Origin: Candidatus Eiseniibacteriota bacterium
GTDB taxonomy: Bacteria; Eisenbacteria; RBG-16-71-46
Length of the DNA: 27,775 nucleotides
Reading direction: 5' to 3'
Assembly (NCBI GenBank): GCA_023249815.1
Contig: JAHFBX010000003.1
Coordinates: 1 to 27,775 of the forward strand
A program made the translations under genes and the position numbers. The notes below the pieces were generated by a model. It saw nothing but the letters and a program-made list of their open reading frames with translations. It was not told the origin of the DNA and did not search any database. Shown here in pieces: positions 18,217 to 26,576 of the stretch; position 1 is the stretch's first letter; each line of letters starts with the position of its first letter.

Positions 18217-19937
18217 CGCTCGGCGACACCCGTGCGCGGCGTGCGGCTCGCCTCGGCGTGCGCGCTTCCCGCCTCCCGCACCTCCCTCGCCCGCGCCAGC
18301 GCCGCGTCCAGGTCGGCGCAGATGTTCGCGTCGCCCACGTGCTCGTGGAACTCCGCCTTCTCCATGAGCCGCGCCGGCTGCTCGCGCGCGCCGCACAGGA
18401 TGAGCGTGCGGCCCGTCGCGTGCAGCGTGTCCGCCAGCTCCTCGAGTGCACCGAGCCCGCTCCCGTCCAACGCCGTCATGTTGCGCAAGCGCAATACTAC
18501 GATCCGTGGCAGGCGATCGAGCGGATCGGTGATCGCGGACAGCTTGTCGAGCCCACCGAACAGGAATGGCCCCTGGATGCGGAACACCGTCACGTCATCG
18601 GGCACGCTCTTGTCCTGCATGAGGTGCACGCGCGCGGCCTCGACCTCGTCCTCGGTCTCCTCCACCACCGTGGTGGTGACCGCGATCTTCCGGATCATGA
18701 GCAGCGCGGCGAGGATCATGCCGACCTCTACCGCCACGGTGAGGTCCGCGAACACCGTCAGCGCGAACGTCGCGATCCAGACGCTGATGTCGTTGAGCGA
18801 CAACCGGAGGATGTCGCGGATCTCGCTCCATTCGCCCATGTTGTACGCCACCACCAGCAGGATGCCGGCGAGCACCGCGAGCGGCACGTCGGACGCGAGC
18901 GGCGCTGCGACGAGCACCACCACGAGCAGTGTGAGCGCGTGCACGATGCCCGCCACCGGCGTGCGCCCGCCCGAGCGGATGTTCGTGGCGGTGCGCGCGA
19001 TCGCGCCGGTGGCTGGAAGCCCGCCCACCAAGGGCGAGAAGATGTTCGCGATGCCCTGCGCCGTGAGCTCGGTGTTCGGGTCGTGCCGGTCGCCCGCCAG
19101 CCGGTCGGCGACCGTGGCCGACATGAGCGACTCGATGGCGCCGAGCATGGCCACGGTGAGGACCGACGGGAGCAACGGGCGGATCATCTCGGGCCGGAAC
19201 GTCGGCACGTGAATCGGCGGCAGCCCGGCCGGGATGCCGCCGAAGCGCGAGCCAATGGTCTCGACGTCGAGCGACAGGAAGCGCACCGCGAGCGTGCCCA
19301 GCACGAGCGCCACGATGGCGCCGGGCACGGCCCGGAACGACCGCTGCGTGATCAGCATGATGAGCGCGGCGCCCGCTCCCAGCGCGGCCGCGGCGGGCGT
19401 CAGCGTGCCGATCGCGGCGCCGATCTCGAGCAGCCGCGGCACGAACACGCTGGACGGGTTCGCGATGTCCAGCCCGAGCAGGTCCTTGATCTGCGTGCTG
19501 GCGATCAGGAGCGCGATGCCGTTCGTGAATCCCACCACGACGGGGCGCGGCAGGAATCGCACGGCGCCGCCCAGGCCGGTCAGCCCCATGGCCACGAGCA
19601 GCGCGCCGGCGAGCAGCGTGCACATGTACAGCCCGTCCAGGCCGTGGTGGGCGATGATGCCCGAGATCACCACCACGAACGCGCCGGTCGGTCCGCCGAT
19701 CTGCACCTTCGAGCCGCCGAGCGCCGAGATGAGGAAGCCCGCCACGATCGCGGTGTAGATGCCGGACTGCGGCGGCGCCCCGGACGAGATGGCGAACGCC
19801 ATGGCGAGCGGCAGCGCCACGAGCCCCACCGTGATCCCGGCGCCGACGTCACGCACGAACGTGCGCGCGTCGTAGTTCCGAAGCGTTTCGAACAAGCGCG
19901 GCAGGGGCCACCTGCCGTGAACGGGAGTCATCCGCAT
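18213..19937 (-). CDS. SulP-family anion transporter with STAS domain
   Basis: This is an inner-membrane anion transporter or exchanger (574 aa). The membrane domain (about 20-420) starts with VRDVGAGITVGLVALPLAMAFAI and GGSKVQIGGPTGAFVVVI, both SulP signatures, and includes LLPSVLTVAMLGAIESLMSA and the NTELTAQGIANIFSPLVGG block. A cytoplasmic STAS domain (about 455-545) carries FRIQGPFLFGG and LRNMTALDGSGLGALEEL. The substrate could be sulfate, bicarbonate or another anion. I chose the ATG at 19937; a second ATG at 19931 is equally possible since no strong ribosome site is visible. A much longer upstream frame overlaps the divergent SpmA-SpmB gene and is not real. The gene stands alone. Confidence 0.93.
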   Translation of the reverse strand: MRMTPVHGRWPLPRLFETLRNYDARTFVRDVGAGITVGLVALPLAMAFAISSGAPPQSGIYTAIVAGFLISALGGSKVQIGGPTGAFVVVISGIIAHHGLDGLYMCTLLAGALLVAMGLTGLGGAVRFLPRPVVVGFTNGIALLIASTQIKDLLGLDIANPSSVFVPRLLEIGAAIGTLTPAAAALGAGAALIMLITQRSFRAVPGAIVALVLGTLAVRFLSLDVETIGSRFGGIPAGLPPIHVPTFRPEMIRPLLPSVLTVAMLGAIESLMSATVADRLAGDRHDPNTELTAQGIANIFSPLVGGLPATGAIARTATNIRSGGRTPVAGIVHALTLLVVVLVAAPLASDVPLAVLAGILLVVAYNMGEWSEIRDILRLSLNDISVWIATFALTVFADLTVAVEVGMILAALLMIRKIAVTTTVVEETEDEVEAARVHLMQDKSVPDDVTVFRIQGPFLFGGLDKLSAITDPLDRLPRIVVLRLRNMTALDGSGLGALEELADTLHATGRTLILCGAREQPARLMEKAEFHEHVGDANICADLDAALARAREVREAGSAHAEASRTPRTGVAER

Positions 19938-20034
19938 TCCATTGCGAGGGTGGGAGCGTGACAGGGTCGGCCACGGAGCGTACCAGACCGCGCGCGCTTG
20001 ACGCTGGACGGGGAGCACTCCCATCCTGCCGCCG

Positions 20035-21264
20035 ATGCTCAACTGGATCTGGGCCTCGTTCTTCCTCATCGCGTTCGCCGTGGCATTCTTCCAGGCCACT
20101 GCGGGCGGCAGGCCGGACGCCCTGAAGGACGTCGTGGCTTCGCTGTTCGATTCCTCGAAGACGGGGTTCGAGATCGCGATCGGCCTGACCGGCGTGATGA
20201 GCCTGTGGCTTGGGCTCATGCGCATCGCCGAGAAGGGCGGTGTCACCGAGGCGATCGCGACCGGCGTCGGGCCGCTGTTCCGCCGGCTGTTCCCGGGCAT
20301 CCCCGCCGGCCACGCCGCGAGCGGCGCAATCGTCATGAACCGCTCGGCGAACATGCTCGGGCTCGACAACGCCGCCACGCCGCTCGGCTTGAAGGCCATG
20401 AAGGAGCTACAGAGCCTCAATCCAGAGCCCGATCGCGCCACGGACGAGATGGTGCTGTTCACCGTCATGAACGCCTCGTCCGTCACGCTCGTGCCCATCT
20501 CGATCATGACGTTTCGCGCCCAGCTCGGCGCCGCGAATCCCGCCGACGTGTTCGTGCCGATCCTGATCGCCACCTACATCAGCGACGTGTTCGGGCTCTT
20601 ACTCGTGGCTTCGATCCAGAAGATCAACCTGTGGAACCGGGTGGTCGTCGCGTGGATCGGCAGCCTGACGCTCGCCGTGGCCGGCTTGGTCTGGCACTTC
20701 TCCCGGCTGGCACCCGACGCGGTGGCGCAGCAGTCTGCGGTGCTGGCGAACTCCATCCTGCTCGGGTTGATCGCGCTGTTCCTGTTGATGGGCGCGCGCC
20801 GCAAGGTCCCGATGTACGAGACGTTCGTGGACGGCGCCAAGGAAGGGTTCACCGTCGCGATCGGCATCGTCCCCTACCTGGTCGCGATCCTGGTCGCGGT
20901 CGGCGCGCTTCGCGCGAGCGGAGCACTCGAGGCGCTGCTCGGCGCGATTCGGGCGGGCGTGGGACAGCTGCACCTGGACGCGCGCTGGGTGGACGGCCTG
21001 CCGACCGCGCTCATCAAGCCGCTCTCGGGCGGTGGCGCGCGCGGGATGATGGTGGAGACCATGAAGACGCTCGGCGCCGACTCGTTCGGCGGCCGCCTGT
21101 CCTGCATCATCCAGGGCAGCACGGAGACGACGTTCTACGTGCTCGCCGTGTACTTCGGCTCGGTGGGCGTCAAGAAGACGCGCCACGCGCTGGGGTGCGC
21201 GCTCGCCGCCGAGGGGGTGGGCGTCATCGCCGCGATCCTCGTGACCTACCTGTTCTTCGGCTGA
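20035..21264 (+). CDS. SpmA-SpmB fusion, nucleoside-recognition (Gate) membrane protein
   Basis: This 409-residue multi-spanning membrane protein joins two halves that are separate in Bacillus. The N-terminal half (about 1-205) has the SpmA block MNRSANMLGLDNAATPLGL. The C-terminal half (about 225-409) has the SpmB block with PLSGGGARGMMVE, IIQGSTETTFYVLAVYFGS and GVKKTRHAL. Both belong to the nucleoside-recognition/Gate family. The fused form occurs in non-sporulating Gram-negative bacteria, where its transported substrate is unknown; a sporulation role is not implied here. No clear ribosome site precedes the ATG at 20035, so leaderless or weak initiation is possible. A strong hairpin follows the gene. 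Confidence 0.9.
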   Translation: MLNWIWASFFLIAFAVAFFQATAGGRPDALKDVVASLFDSSKTGFEIAIGLTGVMSLWLGLMRIAEKGGVTEAIATGVGPLFRRLFPGIPAGHAASGAIVMNRSANMLGLDNAATPLGLKAMKELQSLNPEPDRATDEMVLFTVMNASSVTLVPISIMTFRAQLGAANPADVFVPILIATYISDVFGLLLVASIQKINLWNRVVVAWIGSLTLAVAGLVWHFSRLAPDAVAQQSAVLANSILLGLIALFLLMGARRKVPMYETFVDGAKEGFTVAIGIVPYLVAILVAVGALRASGALEALLGAIRAGVGQLHLDARWVDGLPTALIKPLSGGGARGMMVETMKTLGADSFGGRLSCIIQGSTETTFYVLAVYFGSVGVKKTRHALGCALAAEGVGVIAAILVTYLFFG

Positions 21265-21283
21265 TCCCGACGCGCTCCCGCAC

Positions 21284-21328
21284 ACGACCGCGGCCCGCAA
21301 CGTCCTTCGCTGCGGGTCGCGTCGTTTC
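21284..21328. terminator. Strong hairpin terminator between convergent genes
   Basis: A stem of about 15 bp (5' arm from 21284 to 21299, 3' arm 21311-21325, one bulge and one G-T pair) with an 11-nt loop lies 20 bp after the SpmA-SpmB stop and just before the cytochrome c stop. It is followed by GTCGTTTCG, only a weak T-run. It could serve both directions. Confidence 0.6.
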
Positions 21329-21338
21329 GACGTGAAGG

Positions 21339-21920
21339 CTACTTCGCCGTGGCAGCCGTCGCGGGCGGCGGCGGCAGATTGCGACCGTCCCACTCCGGCG
21401 GAGCCGGGAACACCAGCACCGGGCGCTTCGGCAGCTCGCCGGGCGGCTGCACCTTCGGCATCTCGTGCACGATGGGCGGAAGCGACTTCAGGTACGCAGC
21501 CACGGCGCGGGCGTCCTCGTCGGTGAGGCGCGAGTACATCGGCCACGGCATCGGCGGCAGCAATGCCGTGCCGTCCGGCCGGCGGCCTTCGCGGATCGCG
21601 GTGACGATCTGCTCCGCGGTCCACGAGCCGATGCCGGTCGCGGAATCGGGCGTGAGGTTCCGTGGGAAGCTGATGCCCCACGGTCCCTGCCAGCCAAGCT
21701 CGCTGCCCGACAGCATGCGCGTCGTGTCCGGCGCGCCATAGAACGATCCGGGCGTGTGGCAGTCCATGCAGCCGGAGGTGTAGACCACGCGCGCGCCGCG
21801 CGCGACGGGATCCTCGGTGGCAACGGTGGTCGGCGAGTTACTGCTGCAGGAAAGGGAGACCGCGCCCGCGGCGAGGGTCACGATCGTCATTCCGACGGCG
21901 GTCCATCGAGTCCAGGTCAC
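21339..21920 (-). CDS. Exported monoheme cytochrome c
   Basis: This 193-residue periplasmic electron carrier or cytochrome subunit begins with a signal peptide ending VSLSC-SSNS; the Cys could be lipid-modified, although the lipobox is imperfect because Leu is at -2 rather than -3. The heme motif is SGCMDCHTPG, near residue 50. A likely Met axial ligand lies in LLPPMPWPMYSRL, followed by the class I C-terminal helix DEDARAVAAYLKSLPP. A Pro-rich tail (NLPPPPATAATAK) ends the protein. I chose the GTG at 21920 because AAGGAGG sits 9 nt upstream. It stands alone. It could feed the CuA subunit encoded at 11.7 kb, but there is no direct evidence for that. Confidence 0.9.
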   Translation of the reverse strand: MTWTRWTAVGMTIVTLAAGAVSLSCSSNSPTTVATEDPVARGARVVYTSGCMDCHTPGSFYGAPDTTRMLSGSELGWQGPWGISFPRNLTPDSATGIGSWTAEQIVTAIREGRRPDGTALLPPMPWPMYSRLTDEDARAVAAYLKSLPPIVHEMPKVQPPGELPKRPVLVFPAPPEWDGRNLPPPPATAATAK

Positions 21921-22078
21921 GTTCGCTGTCCTCCTTCACATGCAATGGGGTGCCGCGCGCGTGCGCACGGAAGGGGTGAATGGGTACGCTGCCGACTTGG
22001 GGGTCACCCCGGCAGGCCGCCGCGGAATCTAACGGTTTCGCGCGCCCGCCTCTACACGGAATCCACGGTACGCCCGTC

Positions 22079-22262
22079 ATGACTGACCTGAATCCGCACC
22101 ATCAACAGATGGCCGACGAGTCCATGGTGCGCACGCTCGACGCGTAGGCACGTGCCCTCTGGCCGCAGGAGACCCCGCTGCTGCTGCGCTACCCCATGCC
22201 TGCTGACCCGCTCGTCCTCGACGCGGGCTGCGGCACGGGCGAGGGCGCGTGCCGCGCCCGGG
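22079..22262 (+). pseudogene. Remnant of a SAM-dependent methyltransferase (in-frame TAG, truncated)
   Basis: From the ATG at 22079 the translation begins MTDLNPHHQQMADESMVRTLDA, meets TAG at 22145-22147, and continues in the same frame as ARALWPQETPLLLRYPMP and then LVLDAGCGTGEGACR, the SAM-binding motif I of class I methyltransferases. The homology-like stretch ends soon after motif I, where it meets the convergent DinB gene stop at 22268. The TAG probably replaces CAG (Gln). The protein would lack the rest of the Rossmann domain, so it cannot be active. No insertion element is visible at the break. Confidence 0.78.
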
Positions 22263-22267
22263 TGGCG

Positions 22268-22741
22268 CTAGCCGACCGGCTTGCCGAGCCCGCGCCGCAG
22301 CATCGCGATCTGGCCCGCGTGGTAGAGCTGGTGCTGGATCTGCCCGTGGATGAGCACATTCCAGTTCGACGTGGTGCCGGGGCGGCGACGGCCGAGCTTC
22401 GCCGCGGGGAATGCCGCGACCGCGTTGCGGAACCGCGTCTCGGACCGCGCTAGCCGCCGCTGCGCCGCCTTCCATGCCGCGGGCGTGGGGCGGGGCGTCG
22501 GCGGGAAGTTCCACTCCGGCGTCACCTTGGGTCTCCCACCCTCGAGCCGGAACGCGACGATCTCGTTCCAGCTCGCGACGTGGTTCACGAGCTCCCAGAT
22601 CGTGTGCGCGTCCTTCAGCGGCCGCTTGGCCGCAAGCCCCGCGTTCACGCCGGCCAGGGTCTCGAGCAACGCCGGGCCGTGCCAGGCCTCTTTGCGATAG
22701 GCGCGGTCCAACAGGTCGAGCGTACGCTTCATCTCGCTCAT
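22268..22741 (-). CDS. DinB-family metal-binding four-helix protein
   Basis: This 157-residue cytoplasmic protein has the DinB/YfiT four-helix bundle pattern. The putative metal-binding histidines are in HTIWELVNHVASWNE (about residues 46-60) and HGQIQHQLYHAGQIAML near the C-terminus. DinB-like proteins are thiol- or small-molecule-dependent transferases or have unknown function. The ATG at 22741 has GAGGAG 8 nt upstream. It starts 58 bp after the anti-sigma stop on the same strand, so it may be the third gene of the sigma/anti-sigma operon. Its stop borders the methyltransferase remnant. Confidence 0.88.
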   Translation of the reverse strand: MSEMKRTLDLLDRAYRKEAWHGPALLETLAGVNAGLAAKRPLKDAHTIWELVNHVASWNEIVAFRLEGGRPKVTPEWNFPPTPRPTPAAWKAAQRRLARSETRFRNAVAAFPAAKLGRRRPGTTSNWNVLIHGQIQHQLYHAGQIAMLRRGLGKPVG

Positions 22742-22799
22742 GGCGTGGACTCCTCGGGTGGGAACGGCGGGCCGTCGACTCCCGGCGTTCGCGTGGACG

Positions 22800-23057
22800 T
22801 CACTCGCCGCGGCGTTCCGCTTCGGCGAGGCGCGCGGAGATCTTGCGCATGAGGTCAGACGGAGCCGAGATGTGGCTCAGCTTCGCCCGCACGCTGCGCA
22901 GCATGCTGGACTCGAACGCGTACTCGGCGGCGCACACCGCGCACGTCTCGAGATGTTCGCGTACCAGCGCCGCCTCGTCGGCGGACAGCTCGCGGTCCAT
23001 GTAGTCGTCGAGGCGGCGGAACATCTCCTCGCAGGTCAGGCGGTCGGGCCGGCTCAT
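22800..23057 (-). CDS. Zinc-finger anti-sigma factor paired with the ECF sigma gene
   Basis: This 85-residue cytoplasmic ZAS-type anti-sigma factor has MFRRLDDYMDRELSADEAA and the zinc motif HLETCAVC, followed by a C-terminal helix. It lacks a membrane anchor, so it probably senses a cytoplasmic redox or thiol signal, as ZAS factors of the ChrR/RsrA type do. That mode is inferred from the family. The ATG at 23057 overlaps the sigma-factor stop (ATGA), the classic arrangement for a cognate pair. It is a paralogue of the orphan at 17058-17321. Confidence 0.9.
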   Translation of the reverse strand: MSRPDRLTCEEMFRRLDDYMDRELSADEAALVREHLETCAVCAAEYAFESSMLRSVRAKLSHISAPSDLMRKISARLAEAERRGE

Positions 23058-23686
23058 GATGATTTCTCCGATGCCGCCAGCTCGGCGACGATTCCGCATT
23101 CCTGCGCCGCATGCCACAGCGCTTTCTGGAGCATGCGCCGGCCGCGATGCAGCCGCGATCGCACGGTACCCACCGGGCAGTCCAGCATGTCGGCGATCTC
23201 CTGGTAAGGCGCGTCGTGGACGAAGTAGAGCGTGCAGACGACGCGAAACTCCTCGGGGAGTGCCGCGATCGCCTCGCCCACGCGCTCCTCCCCCAGCTTC
23301 TCCACGATGAGCGACGCCGGGTCCTGGTGATGCGCGGCGATGCCTGCCCCGGTGACCGCGAACAGCAGGTGAAGCGGCTGCGCATCCTCGAGTGACGTGG
23401 TCTGCGGGCGGCGCTTCTTCTGCCGGTAGCTCGCGAAGAACGCGTTCGTGAGGATGCGCATGAACCACGCGCGGAAGTTCGTGCCCGTCTCGAACTGGTC
23501 GAAGTGCTTGTACGCCGAGAGCGCCGCCTCCTGCACCAGGTCCTCAGCGTCCTGCGGGCTGCGCGTGAGGTGGTAGGCGGTACCGTAGGCGCGCTCGAGT
23601 ACCTCGCCCAAGAGCTTTTAGAACTCGCGCGTCTGCGTGCTGGCGGCGGCGTCGGTCACTGGGGGCACCTCGCGTGGGACAGGCAT
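23054..23686 (-). CDS. ECF RNA polymerase sigma factor, with an in-frame TAA near the N-terminus
   Basis: This sigma-70 family ECF factor has region 2 (SPQDAEDLVQEAALSAYKHF, then NFRAWFMRILTNAFFASYR) and region 4 (LPEEFRVVCTLYFVHDAPYQ and CPVGTVRSRLHRGRRML). Read from the ATG at 23686, the frame begins MPVPREVPPVTDAAASTQTREF and then meets TAA at 23618-23620 before continuing KLLGEVLERAYGTAYHL. The upstream stretch looks like a genuine sigma N-terminus, so the stop probably replaces a Glu codon. Without it the protein would be 210 residues, a normal ECF length. GTG at 23659 with GAGG before it is another possible start. With the stop, only re-initiation at TTG 23611 gives a 185-residue protein missing the first helix of region 2. 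Either a natural nonsense mutation or a base error explains it. Confidence 0.82.
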
Positions 23687-23748
23687 TTCACGGTAGGGCG
23701 GCTGGCCGAGCCTCGTCAATGGCAGCCTGCGCCGGCCCGGGGTGGTCC

Positions 23749-23778
23749 GGGAACCTTTCCCGCGGCCCGCGACTTAAG
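23749..23778 (+). promoter_or_regulatory. ECF-like promoter candidate for NDH-2
   Basis: GGGAAC is followed after exactly 18 bp by CTTAAG, about 55 bp upstream of the preferred NDH-2 start. The -35-like part sits inside a small inverted repeat (GGGAA-CCT-TTCCC). It faces away from the ECF sigma gene and shares its layout with the site at 26586. Confidence 0.48.
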
Positions 23779-23832
23779 GGCTCCGAGATGAGTCGTCCCG
23801 CGAACCGCCATGCGCCTTTCCCTGGAGTTCCG

Positions 23833-25137
23833 ATGCCCGAACGCGTTCCACGCATCCTCATCCTCGGTGGCGGCTTTGGTGGCCTCTATTGCGCGCTCGA
23901 GCTCGAGAAGCGGCTCGCGCGCCGAGGCCTCGCCGAGGTGACGCTCGTGAACCGCGAGAATTTCTTCCTGTTCACGCCCATGCTCCACGAGGTTGCGGCA
24001 AGCGACCTCGACGTGACGCACATCGTGAACCCGGTGCGTAAGCTCCTCAAGCACGTGCGTTTCTGGAACGGCGAGATCGAGCGGATCGACAGCGAGAATC
24101 GCATCGTGCATGTGTCGCACGGAAGCGAGCACCACCACCACGAGCTCCACTACGACCACTTGGTCGTGGCGCTGGGCGCGGTCACGAACTACCACGGGCT
24201 GCCCGGGCTCGAAACCGGTGCGCTGGCGATGAAGTCGCTGGGTGACGCCATCACGCTGCGGAACCGGCTCATCGCAAACCTCGAACAGGCCGACGCCGAG
24301 ACGTCGGTCGAGGCTCGGCGATCACTGCTCACGCTGGTCGTGGCCGGGGGCGGTTTCGCGGGCGTCGAGACCGTGGCCGGCGTGAACGACTTCCTGCGCG
24401 GTGCGGTGCGCTGGTACGCCGGCGTGCCGGCCACCGAGCTGCGCCTCGTGCTCGTCCACTCCGGCGACCTGATCCTGCCCGAGTTGGGCCCGGAGCTCGG
24501 CGCGTACGCGCAGAAGAAGCTCGCGGCCCGAGGCGTCGAGATCCGCACCGGCGTGCGTGTCGCGGCGGCCGACGCCTCGCAGGTCACGCTCTCGGACGGC
24601 ACGCGTATCGCATGCGACACGCTGGTGTGGACCGCGGGCACGTCGCCGAACCCGCTGCTCGCGGGCCTGCCTGGCGCCGACGCGACCGGTCGCCTCGTGG
24701 CCGACGAGCATCTCGCGGTCACGGCCTCACCCGGGGTGTGGGCGCTCGGCGATGCCGCGCGCGTCATGGACCCCGCCACCGGCCGTCCGTATCCGCCCAC
24801 GGCGCAGCACGCGCTCCGCCAGGGCAAGGCGCTCGCCCGGAACCTCGAGGCCACGCTCATGGGACGCAAGCTCCACCCGTTCCGCTTTCGCTCGCCTGGC
24901 GCGCTGGCCGCGATCGGCCGGCGCACCGGCGTCGCGCGCATCTTCGGCGTCAACTTCTCGGGGTTCGCGGCGTGGTGGATGTGGCGAACGATCTATCTCG
25001 CGAAACTGCCCCGCTTCGAAAAGAAGCTGCGCGTCATGCTCGACTGGACGCTCGACCTCGTGTTCGCCAAGGACCTGGTGCAGTTCATGACGTTCCGATC
25101 CACCGGCGTGTCGCACGCCGAGGAGACCCTCCCATGA
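23833..25137 (+). CDS. ndh: Type II NADH dehydrogenase (NDH-2)
   Basis: This single-subunit, membrane-associated FAD enzyme passes electrons from NADH to quinone without pumping protons (434 aa). Motifs in order: FAD site ILGGGFGGLYCALEL (about 10-25), NFFLFTPMLHEVAA, the NADH-site VVAGGGFAGVETVAG near residue 170, TLVWTAGTSPNP, and the second FAD motif GVWALGDAARV. A C-terminal hydrophobic/aromatic segment (FAAWWMWRTIYLAKLP) probably sits on the membrane. A His-rich loop, HVSHGSEHHHHELHYDH, lies near residues 95-112. I prefer the ATG at 23833 (GGAG 6 nt upstream); an in-frame ATG at 23788 with AAGGG upstream would add 15 residues. The stop overlaps the beta-glucosidase start (ATGA). It could supply reduced quinone to the respiratory chain. 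Confidence 0.92.
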   Translation: MPERVPRILILGGGFGGLYCALELEKRLARRGLAEVTLVNRENFFLFTPMLHEVAASDLDVTHIVNPVRKLLKHVRFWNGEIERIDSENRIVHVSHGSEHHHHELHYDHLVVALGAVTNYHGLPGLETGALAMKSLGDAITLRNRLIANLEQADAETSVEARRSLLTLVVAGGGFAGVETVAGVNDFLRGAVRWYAGVPATELRLVLVHSGDLILPELGPELGAYAQKKLAARGVEIRTGVRVAAADASQVTLSDGTRIACDTLVWTAGTSPNPLLAGLPGADATGRLVADEHLAVTASPGVWALGDAARVMDPATGRPYPPTAQHALRQGKALARNLEATLMGRKLHPFRFRSPGALAAIGRRTGVARIFGVNFSGFAAWWMWRTIYLAKLPRFEKKLRVMLDWTLDLVFAKDLVQFMTFRSTGVSHAEETLP

Positions 25138-26522
25138 CCCTTGTCGACCCCGATCGCGCCCGCACGACCTCGCTCGATGCGTCCACGCCACCCGCGGCCC
25201 CCACACCGGACGAAGCCTCCACGCACGAGCACGCCGCCGAAGGTCCGGGCATCCACTCGTCCAACTTCCGCTTTCCCGCCGGGTTCCTGTGGGGCGGCGC
25301 CACGTCCTCGCACCAGGTTGAAGGGAACAATACCAACAGCGATTGGTGGGCGTGGGAGCAGTCCGGTCGCGTCGCGGAACCCTCGGGCGCCGCGGCGGAC
25401 CACTACAACCGCTACCGCGACGACTTCGATCTCGCGCAGCAGATGGGCCACACCGCACAGCGGTTCTCGCTCGAATGGAGCCGGATCGAGACGTCGGAAG
25501 GGATGTGGAGCCGTGAAGGGTTGGACCACTACAGCGACGTGATCGACGCCCTGCGCGAGCGCGGCATGGAGCCGGTCGTCACCCTCTTCCACTACACGCT
25601 GCCGCAGTGGCTGGCCGACAAGGGCGGCCTCGAGCACCCGGAGTTCGAACGCTACTTCGAGCGCTTCGTCGAGCGCGTCGCGGAAGCGTACGGATCACGG
25701 GTCCGGTGGTGGATCACGTTCAACGAGCCGGTCGTGCAGGCGTTCAAGGGCTGGATCCTGGGCCAGTGGCCGCCGGGCCGCGAGCAGGACTTTGCCGGCG
25801 CGCTGCGCGTCGTGCGGACCATGCTGCGTTCGCACGTGCTCGCTTACCACACGCTCCACGCGCGGCGGCCGGACGCCATGGTGAGCGTGGCGAAGCACGC
25901 GCTGGCGCTGTCGCCGTGCAATCCGAAGAACCGCATGGACTGGCTCTCGGTGCGTGTGCGTGAATACCTGTTCAACAACCTATTCCTGGACGCGCTGCAC
26001 ACGGGCGCGCTGCGCGTGCCCGGGCTGTTCTGGGAACGCCTGCCGCAGGCCGAGACGCTCGACTTCATCGGGCTCAACTACTACACGCGGGATTTCGTCA
26101 AGAACACCGGCTTCTCGCTGCCCGGGCTGCTCGGCAACCTGTGCACGCTCGAGCACCACGGCAGCATCGGCAAACGAAACGAGCTGGGCTGGGAGATCTA
26201 CCCCGAGGGCATGGCACACTTCCTCAAGAGCTACCAGCGCTACCGTAAGCCCATCCTGATCACCGAGAACGGCCTGCCCACGAACCGCGACGACGACCGC
26301 TGGACGTTCCTGTTCCTGCACCTGTGGCAGGTGGCACGTGCGATCAACGACGGCGTGCCCATCGTGGGCTACCTGCATTGGTCGCTGCTCGACAACTACG
26401 AGTGGGCGGACGGCTTCAAAGCCCGCTTCGGCCTGATCGGAGTGGACTACGCGACGCAGCGGCGCACGATCCGCGAGAGCGCGCTCAAGATGGCGCAGAT
26501 CATCAAGCGGAACGAGTTGTAG
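25134..26522 (+). CDS. GH1 beta-glucosidase
   Basis: This retaining beta-glycosidase of family GH1 (462 aa) is probably cytoplasmic, as no signal peptide is seen. The acid/base Glu198 lies in ITFNEPVVQAF and the nucleophile Glu378 in ILITENGLPTN. Other GH1 marks are FLWGGATSSHQVEG, QRFSLEWSRIE and YLHWSLLDNYEWADGF. An N-terminal extension of about 44 residues, rich in Thr, Ala, Pro and Glu, precedes the barrel and looks disordered. The ATG overlaps the NDH-2 stop, with GAGGAG 9 nt before it. The operon with a respiratory NADH dehydrogenase is unusual. A beta-glucoside or related beta-linked substrate is expected. Confidence 0.95.
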   Translation: MTLVDPDRARTTSLDASTPPAAPTPDEASTHEHAAEGPGIHSSNFRFPAGFLWGGATSSHQVEGNNTNSDWWAWEQSGRVAEPSGAAADHYNRYRDDFDLAQQMGHTAQRFSLEWSRIETSEGMWSREGLDHYSDVIDALRERGMEPVVTLFHYTLPQWLADKGGLEHPEFERYFERFVERVAEAYGSRVRWWITFNEPVVQAFKGWILGQWPPGREQDFAGALRVVRTMLRSHVLAYHTLHARRPDAMVSVAKHALALSPCNPKNRMDWLSVRVREYLFNNLFLDALHTGALRVPGLFWERLPQAETLDFIGLNYYTRDFVKNTGFSLPGLLGNLCTLEHHGSIGKRNELGWEIYPEGMAHFLKSYQRYRKPILITENGLPTNRDDDRWTFLFLHLWQVARAINDGVPIVGYLHWSLLDNYEWADGFKARFGLIGVDYATQRRTIRESALKMAQIIKRNEL

Positions 26523-26576
26523 CGCGTTCCTCCGCGGCGACGCGGCTCGTGGCAAAGCGCGGTGCGAGACGTCCAG

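Noticed and set aside
18081..19961. Plus-strand open frame of over 600 codons opposite the SulP gene
   Set aside because: Low-complexity Arg/His/Glu composition; the SulP reading on the other strand has clear domains.
22070..22080. ACGCCCGTCAT shared between the methyltransferase leader and the palindrome at 11.43 kb
   Set aside because: Only one half-site and no second arm at 22.07 kb; likely chance in GC-rich DNA.
22079..22270. Insertion sequence or recombination scar at the methyltransferase break
   Set aside because: No transposase frame, terminal inverted repeats or target duplication visible.
22145..23620. Stop-codon reassignment, given in-frame TAG and TAA in two genes
   Set aside because: Many intact genes here end at TAG, TGA or TAG-type stops in expected places; two isolated nonsense codons do not support recoding.
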